Positions 18,006 to 21,628 of a stretch of DNA of 21,628 nt are shown one piece after another. Both the position numbers and the translations under genes were made by a program. The notes under the pieces were generated by a model. That model worked only from the letters and a program-made list of their open reading frames with translations. It made no database searches and was not told where the DNA came from. Each line of letters begins with the position of its first letter. Within the stretch, counting starts at the first letter, position 1. The stretch is from Magnetospira sp. (GTDB taxonomy: Bacteria > Pseudomonadota > Alphaproteobacteria > Rhodospirillales > Magnetospiraceae): NCBI GenBank assembly GCA_028277325.1, contig JANQGL010000317.1, forward strand, positions 1-21,628, written 5' to 3'.

Positions 18006-18050
18006 GGTCAGTCGGTTTCCTGCGTTGGGCTGGCGTTCGGGGGCGGGGCG

Positions 18051-19451
18051 ATGACGTCGAGCCGCATCTGGGGCGGCCGGTTCGCCGGCGGCCCCTCCGA
18101 CATCATGGAACGGATCAATGCCTCCATCGGTTTCGACAGGCGCCTGGCCGGCCAGGACATCGTCGCGTCGATGGCCCATTGCCGGATGCTGGCGGCGCGC
18201 GGGATCATCGATTCGGAGTCGGCCGACGCCATTCTCGACGGTCTGGAGGCGATCCGGCAAGAAATCGACACCGGGCGCTTCGAGTTCAAGAGGTCCCTGG
18301 AGGACATCCACATGAACGTGGAATCGCGCCTCCGCGACCTGATCGGCGAGGCGGCCGGCCGCCTGCACACCGCGCGCTCGCGCAACGACCAGGTGGCGAC
18401 CGGTTTCCGGCTGTGGGTGCGCGACGCGCTGGACCGCCTGGACGCCGGCCTGCGCGCCCTGCAGTCGGTGCTGATCGAACGCGCCGACAGCCACGCCGGC
18501 GACGCGGTGCCCGGATTCACCCACCTTCAGGCGGCGCAGCCGGTCAGTCTCGGCCATCACCTGCTGGCCTACGTGGAGATGCTGGGCCGCGACCGGTCGC
18601 GGGTCCGCGACGCCCGGGCGCGGCTGAACGAATGCCCGCTCGGCGCCGCCGCCCTGGCCGGCACCTCGTTCCCCATCGACCGGGAGATGACCGCCGCCGA
18701 ACTGGCGTTCGACCGCCCGATGGCGAACAGCCTGGACGCGGTGTCGGACCGCGATTTCGCGCTCGACTACCTGGCCACCGCCGGCATCGCCGCCGTCCAC
18801 CTGTCGCGGCTGGCCGAGGAGATGGTGATCTGGGCGAGCGTCCAGTTCGGGTTCGTGAGGCTGCCCGACAGTTTCTCCACCGGGTCCTCGATCATGCCCC
18901 AGAAGCGCAACCCGGACGCCGCCGAGCTGGTGCGCGCCAAGGCGGGGCGGGTGATCGGCGACCTGAACGCCCTGCTGATCGTCATGAAGGGCCTGCCGCT
19001 GGCCTATTCGAAGGACATGCAGGAGGACAAGGAGCCGGTGTTCGAGGCGGCCGACACCCTCGACCTGTGCCTCGCCGCGATGACCGGCATGATGGCCGAG
19101 GTGGGGTTCGACACCGATCGCATGCGGGCCGCCTGCGGGGCCGGGTTCCTGACCGCGACCGATCTGGCCGATTGGCTGGTGCGGGCGCGCGGGATGCCGT
19201 TCCGCGACGCCCACCACGTGACCGGCGCCCTGGTCAAGCTGGCCGAGGCGCGCGGTGTCGGATTGACCGACCTGTCGCCCGACGACCTGGCCTCGGTGTC
19301 GCCGGAGATCGGCGCCGAGGCGCTCGCGGTGCTCGGCCTGGACGCCTCCCTGGCCAGCCGGACCAGTTTCGGCGGCAGCGCGCCGGACAACGTCCGGGCG
19401 GCCTGCGCCGCGGCCCGCGCCCGCTTCCTCGCCACGGAGACCGCGCCATGA
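18051..19451 (+). CDS. argH: Argininosuccinate lyase
   Basis: A 466-residue cytoplasmic enzyme that splits argininosuccinate into arginine and fumarate, the last step of arginine synthesis. It begins SSRIWGGRFAGGPSDIMERINASI, the usual N-terminus. HTARSRNDQVATGFRLW lies near 105-121, and the active-site T157-H158 in GFTHLQAAQPVSLGHH. The superfamily signature GSSIMPQKRNPDAAE starts at G278, with the catalytic serine in the 278-280 loop. SKDMQEDKEPVFEA follows near 320. The ATG at 18051 matches the family start; the frame is open further upstream only as a shadow of the tlpA gene. It leads the plus-strand block and overlaps the lipoprotein gene by 4 bp. Confidence 0.97.
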   Translation: MTSSRIWGGRFAGGPSDIMERINASIGFDRRLAGQDIVASMAHCRMLAARGIIDSESADAILDGLEAIRQEIDTGRFEFKRSLEDIHMNVESRLRDLIGEAAGRLHTARSRNDQVATGFRLWVRDALDRLDAGLRALQSVLIERADSHAGDAVPGFTHLQAAQPVSLGHHLLAYVEMLGRDRSRVRDARARLNECPLGAAALAGTSFPIDREMTAAELAFDRPMANSLDAVSDRDFALDYLATAGIAAVHLSRLAEEMVIWASVQFGFVRLPDSFSTGSSIMPQKRNPDAAELVRAKAGRVIGDLNALLIVMKGLPLAYSKDMQEDKEPVFEAADTLDLCLAAMTGMMAEVGFDTDRMRAACGAGFLTATDLADWLVRARGMPFRDAHHVTGALVKLAEARGVGLTDLSPDDLASVSPEIGAEALAVLGLDASLASRTSFGGSAPDNVRAACAAARARFLATETAP

Positions 19452-19579
19452 CCCGACGAAGACTGCTCGCCCTGTTCGGCTGTGCCTTGCCGGCCCTCGC
19501 GGTCGCCGCCTGCGGCAAGAAAGGGGCGCCGAAGCATCCGGAAGGGAGTCGCTATCCGCGCACCCACCCCAGCGAGTGA
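19448..19579 (+). CDS. lptM: Small LptM-like lipoprotein
   Basis: A 43-residue lipoprotein. A twin-positive start (MTRRR) and hydrophobic signal (LLALFGCALPALA) lead to a lipobox VAAC, so the mature protein would begin at C22 as CGKKGAP and end within 22 residues. Cys-Gly-x-Lys-Gly right at the lipobox is the hallmark of LptM (formerly YifL), which in E. coli binds the LPS translocon and helps LptD reach its native disulfide pattern. A position directly before lysA is also usual for this family. Its ATG overlaps the argH stop in ATGA, and it ends 20 bp before lysA. It is very short and easily missed by gene callers. Family assignment is good; function is by analogy. Confidence 0.85.
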   Translation: MTRRRLLALFGCALPALAVAACGKKGAPKHPEGSRYPRTHPSE

Positions 19580-19599
19580 GCGCTGCAAGAGGACTGCCC

Positions 19600-20877
19600 A
19601 TGGATCACTTCGCCTATCGGGACGGACACCTGTTCGCCGAGGACGTGGCGGTCTCCGAGATCGCCAACGCGGTCGGCACCCCGTTCTACTGCTATTCCCG
19701 CGCCACCCTTTGCCGTCACTACGACGTCTTCGCGGCGGCGTTCGAGGGCCACGACGCGCTGGTCGCCTATGCGGTGAAAGCCAATTCCAGCGTCGCGGTG
19801 ATCCGCGCCCTGGCCCGGCGCGGGGCCGGCGCGGCGCTGGTGTCGGGCGGCGAGCTGCGGCGCGCCCTGGCGGCCGGCGTCGCGGGCTCCCGGATGGTGT
19901 TCTCCGGGGTCGGCAAGACCCGCGAGGAAATGGGCCTGGCGCTGGACGCCGGGATTCTCCAGTTCAACGTGGAATCGGAACCGGAGCTGCGCGCCCTGTC
20001 GGAGGTGGCGACGGCGCGCGGGGTGGAGGCGCCGGTGGCGATCCGCATCAACCCGGACGTCGACGCCAAGGTCCACCGGAAGATCACCACCGGGCTGCGC
20101 GAGAACAAGTTCGGCATCGAATGGACGGCGGCGCCCGAGATCTACGCCCGCGCCGCGGCGCTGCCGGGGCTGAAGGTGGTCGGCATGTCGGTGCACATCG
20201 GCTCGCAGCTTCTGGACCTTGAGCCGTTCCGCCAGGCCTTCGCGAAAATGCGCGACATGGTGTTCCGGCTGCGCGCCGACGGCCACCGGATCGACATCGT
20301 GGACGTGGGCGGCGGCCTGGGCATTCCCTACGACGACCTGCCGTCGCCCGCCCCCGAGGCCTACGCGCGAACCGTCCTCGACGCGCTGGGCGACCTCGGC
20401 TGCCGGCTGGTCCTGGAGCCGGGGCGGATGATCGCCGGCAACGCCGGCATCCTGGTCGCCCGGCTGCTGTATCGCAAGGAGGGCGCGGTGCGCACCTTCT
20501 ACGTGGTCGACGCGGCGATGAACGACCTGCTGCGGCCGTCGCTCTACGACGCCTATCACCACATCCTGCCCTGCCGGCGCCCGGCCCCCGGGGTCGGCAA
20601 CATCGAGGTCGACGTGGTGGGGCCGGTCTGCGAGACCGGCGACACCCTGGCCCGGCAGCGCAACCTGCCGCCGATGGCCGAGGGCGAGCTGTTGGCGGTC
20701 CGCACCGCTGGCGCCTACTGCGCGGTGATGGCCTCCGCCTACAACAGCCGCCCCTTGGTGCCGGAGGTGCTGGTGAGCGGCGACCGGTGGCACCTGGCGC
20801 GGCGTCGCCTGACCGCCGTCGACCTGCTCGACCTGGAATCCGTTCCGGACTGGCCGGACGGGGATGATCGCGCCTGA
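19600..20877 (+). CDS. lysA: Diaminopimelate decarboxylase
   Basis: A 425-residue PLP enzyme of the alanine-racemase-fold decarboxylases that turns meso-diaminopimelate into lysine. PLP binds at K60 in YAVKANSS. HIGSQLLDLEPF lies near 210, the glycine-rich phosphate loop VDVGGGLGIPY near 240, and EPGRMIAGNAG near 275. The active-site GPVCETGDTLAR lies near 345, with a cysteine from the neighbouring subunit, and GAYCAVMASAYNSRP near 375. The ATG at 19600 was preferred over a GTG eight codons earlier because AGAGGA lies about 7 nt before it and MDHFAYRDGHLFAEDV is the family start. It overlaps the next gene by 14 bp. Confidence 0.97.
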   Translation: MDHFAYRDGHLFAEDVAVSEIANAVGTPFYCYSRATLCRHYDVFAAAFEGHDALVAYAVKANSSVAVIRALARRGAGAALVSGGELRRALAAGVAGSRMVFSGVGKTREEMGLALDAGILQFNVESEPELRALSEVATARGVEAPVAIRINPDVDAKVHRKITTGLRENKFGIEWTAAPEIYARAAALPGLKVVGMSVHIGSQLLDLEPFRQAFAKMRDMVFRLRADGHRIDIVDVGGGLGIPYDDLPSPAPEAYARTVLDALGDLGCRLVLEPGRMIAGNAGILVARLLYRKEGAVRTFYVVDAAMNDLLRPSLYDAYHHILPCRRPAPGVGNIEVDVVGPVCETGDTLARQRNLPPMAEGELLAVRTAGAYCAVMASAYNSRPLVPEVLVSGDRWHLARRRLTAVDLLDLESVPDWPDGDDRA

Positions 20878-21628
20878 CGACATCCCGGCGCGGCGCCTCG
20901 CCGCGGTTCGCCGGACGCTTCTGTGGGAGCGCCTGTGGCCGCGCCTGTGGCCCCTGGCGGGGATCGGCGCGGCGTTCCTCGGCGTCGCCTTCACCGACCT
21001 GCTGCCGCGCCTGCCGGCGGCGTGGCACGCGGTCCTGCTCGGACTGTTCGCCCTCGCCCTGGCCGGCACCCTCGGATTCGCGCTGCGTCACTGGCCGCGC
21101 GTCGACAGGGCCCAGGCGGCGCGCCGCCTGGAGGCCGACGGCGGGGTCGCCCACCGGCCGCTGGACGCGCTGATCGATCGGCCGGCGACGCCGCTCGACC
21201 GGCGCGGCGCCAGGCTGTGGGCGGCCCACCTGGCCGGCGCGCGGCGGGTGGCGGCGACCCTGCGGCCGGGACCGCCGCGCCCCCGGATGGCGCGCCACGA
21301 CCCCCACGCGTTGCGGACGATCCCGTTGCTGATCCTGTTCATCGGCCTGCTGGCCGGGTGGGGTGACTACGGGCCGCGCCTGGCCCGCGCGCTGGTTCCC
21401 GCATGGCCGCCCGTGGCGGCGCCGGCGCCGCCGGACCTGGACATCTGGGTCCGCCCGCCGGCCTACAGCGGACAGCCCGAGGGACATCTGGCGGCGCCGC
21501 CCCGCGACCCGATGGCGGTGCCGGCCGGCAGTCTCCTGCATCTGCGCGTGACCGGGACGCGCGCCACCCCGGCGCTCGACCTGGCGGGCGGTCGAAAACG
21601 CTTCGAGTCCCTGGGCGGCGGGGCCTGG
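20864..21628 (+). CDS. DUF4175 / TIGR02302 family membrane protein, N-terminal part (runs off window)
   Basis: The first 255 residues of a larger protein; relatives are usually over 800 residues. Hydrophobic segments lie near 28-47, 52-74 and 150-166. Between the second and third is a conserved-looking stretch, RRLEADGGVAHRPLDALID, then LWAAHLAGARRVAATLR. After the third come PDLDIWVRPPAYSG and a segment with VPAGSLLHLRVTG. These match what I know of TIGR02302, a family found in alphaproteobacteria, commonly behind lysA, with no established function. The ATG lies inside the end of lysA (14-bp overlap), implying coupled translation. No stop occurs before the window edge. Confidence 0.85.
   Translation, partial: MIAPDDIPARRLAAVRRTLLWERLWPRLWPLAGIGAAFLGVAFTDLLPRLPAAWHAVLLGLFALALAGTLGFALRHWPRVDRAQAARRLEADGGVAHRPLDALIDRPATPLDRRGARLWAAHLAGARRVAATLRPGPPRPRMARHDPHALRTIPLLILFIGLLAGWGDYGPRLARALVPAWPPVAAPAPPDLDIWVRPPAYSGQPEGHLAAPPRDPMAVPAGSLLHLRVTGTRATPALDLAGGRKRFESLGGGAW

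Noticed and set aside
17307..18050. Open frame extending argH upstream by about 250 codons
   Set aside because: It runs antisense through the tlpA-like gene and has no recognisable domain; ArgH has its family start at 18051.
18006..19601. Open frame extending the tlpA-like gene upstream through argH
   Set aside because: The signal peptide at 18005 marks the true start; the extension is antisense to argH and low in complexity.

Overview
This is a high-GC (by eye well over 60% G+C), gene-dense chromosomal window. Gene content and order point to an alphaproteobacterium, most like the Rhodospirillales. The evidence is the classic mdh-sucC-sucD-sucA-sucB-lpd TCA operon, an argH / small lipoprotein / lysA / DUF4175 (TIGR02302) block, and a thioredoxin-type ArsC with an AqpS-like aquaporin. 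I cannot name genus or species from the sequence. I see no tRNA, rRNA, CRISPR array, insertion sequence or phage gene.

Layout. Everything from 1 to 18005 reads on the minus strand; everything from 18051 to the end reads on the plus strand. In transcription order the minus-strand part holds: a TlpA-like periplasmic thioredoxin (18005-17463); a two-component system made of a MASE1-domain histidine kinase and a FixJ-like regulator (17308-15081); an arsenic-resistance unit made of a fused ArsR-ArsC protein and an aquaporin (14784-13265); an M17 aminopeptidase (13206-11818); a MarR-type regulator (11732-11379); then mdh, sucC, sucD, sucA, sucB and lpdA (11138-2405). Behind lpdA, with 8 bp of overlap, come three glycosyltransferase genes, the last cut by the window edge. 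The plus-strand part holds argH, a 43-residue LptM-like lipoprotein, lysA and the start of a DUF4175 gene, all overlapping or within 20 bp of each other.

How the genes work together. The TCA block encodes malate dehydrogenase, succinyl-CoA synthetase and all three components of the 2-oxoglutarate dehydrogenase complex in one long operon. The glycosyltransferases probably ride on this transcript and link it to surface polysaccharide synthesis. The ars unit probably senses arsenite, reduces arsenate and lets arsenite leave through the channel; no ArsB, Acr3 or ArsH is in the window. argH and lysA make arginine and lysine (lysA uses the peptidoglycan precursor meso-DAP). The LptM-like lipoprotein and DUF4175 protein are probably envelope proteins.

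Most of the window is ordinary core metabolism. The points most worth a second look are: (1) a 28-nt hairpin between a perfect GGAGG and the sucA AUG whose folding would leave 8 nt between them; (2) the in-frame ArsR-ArsC fusion, which keeps an internal ribosome binding site and start for ArsC; (3) a perfect 8+8 bp dyad over the arsR -10 box and GTG start, which implies a leaderless transcript; (4) glycosyltransferases apparently coupled to the TCA operon; (5) a 14-bp palindrome in front of marR. I do not see a clearly new multi-gene system.
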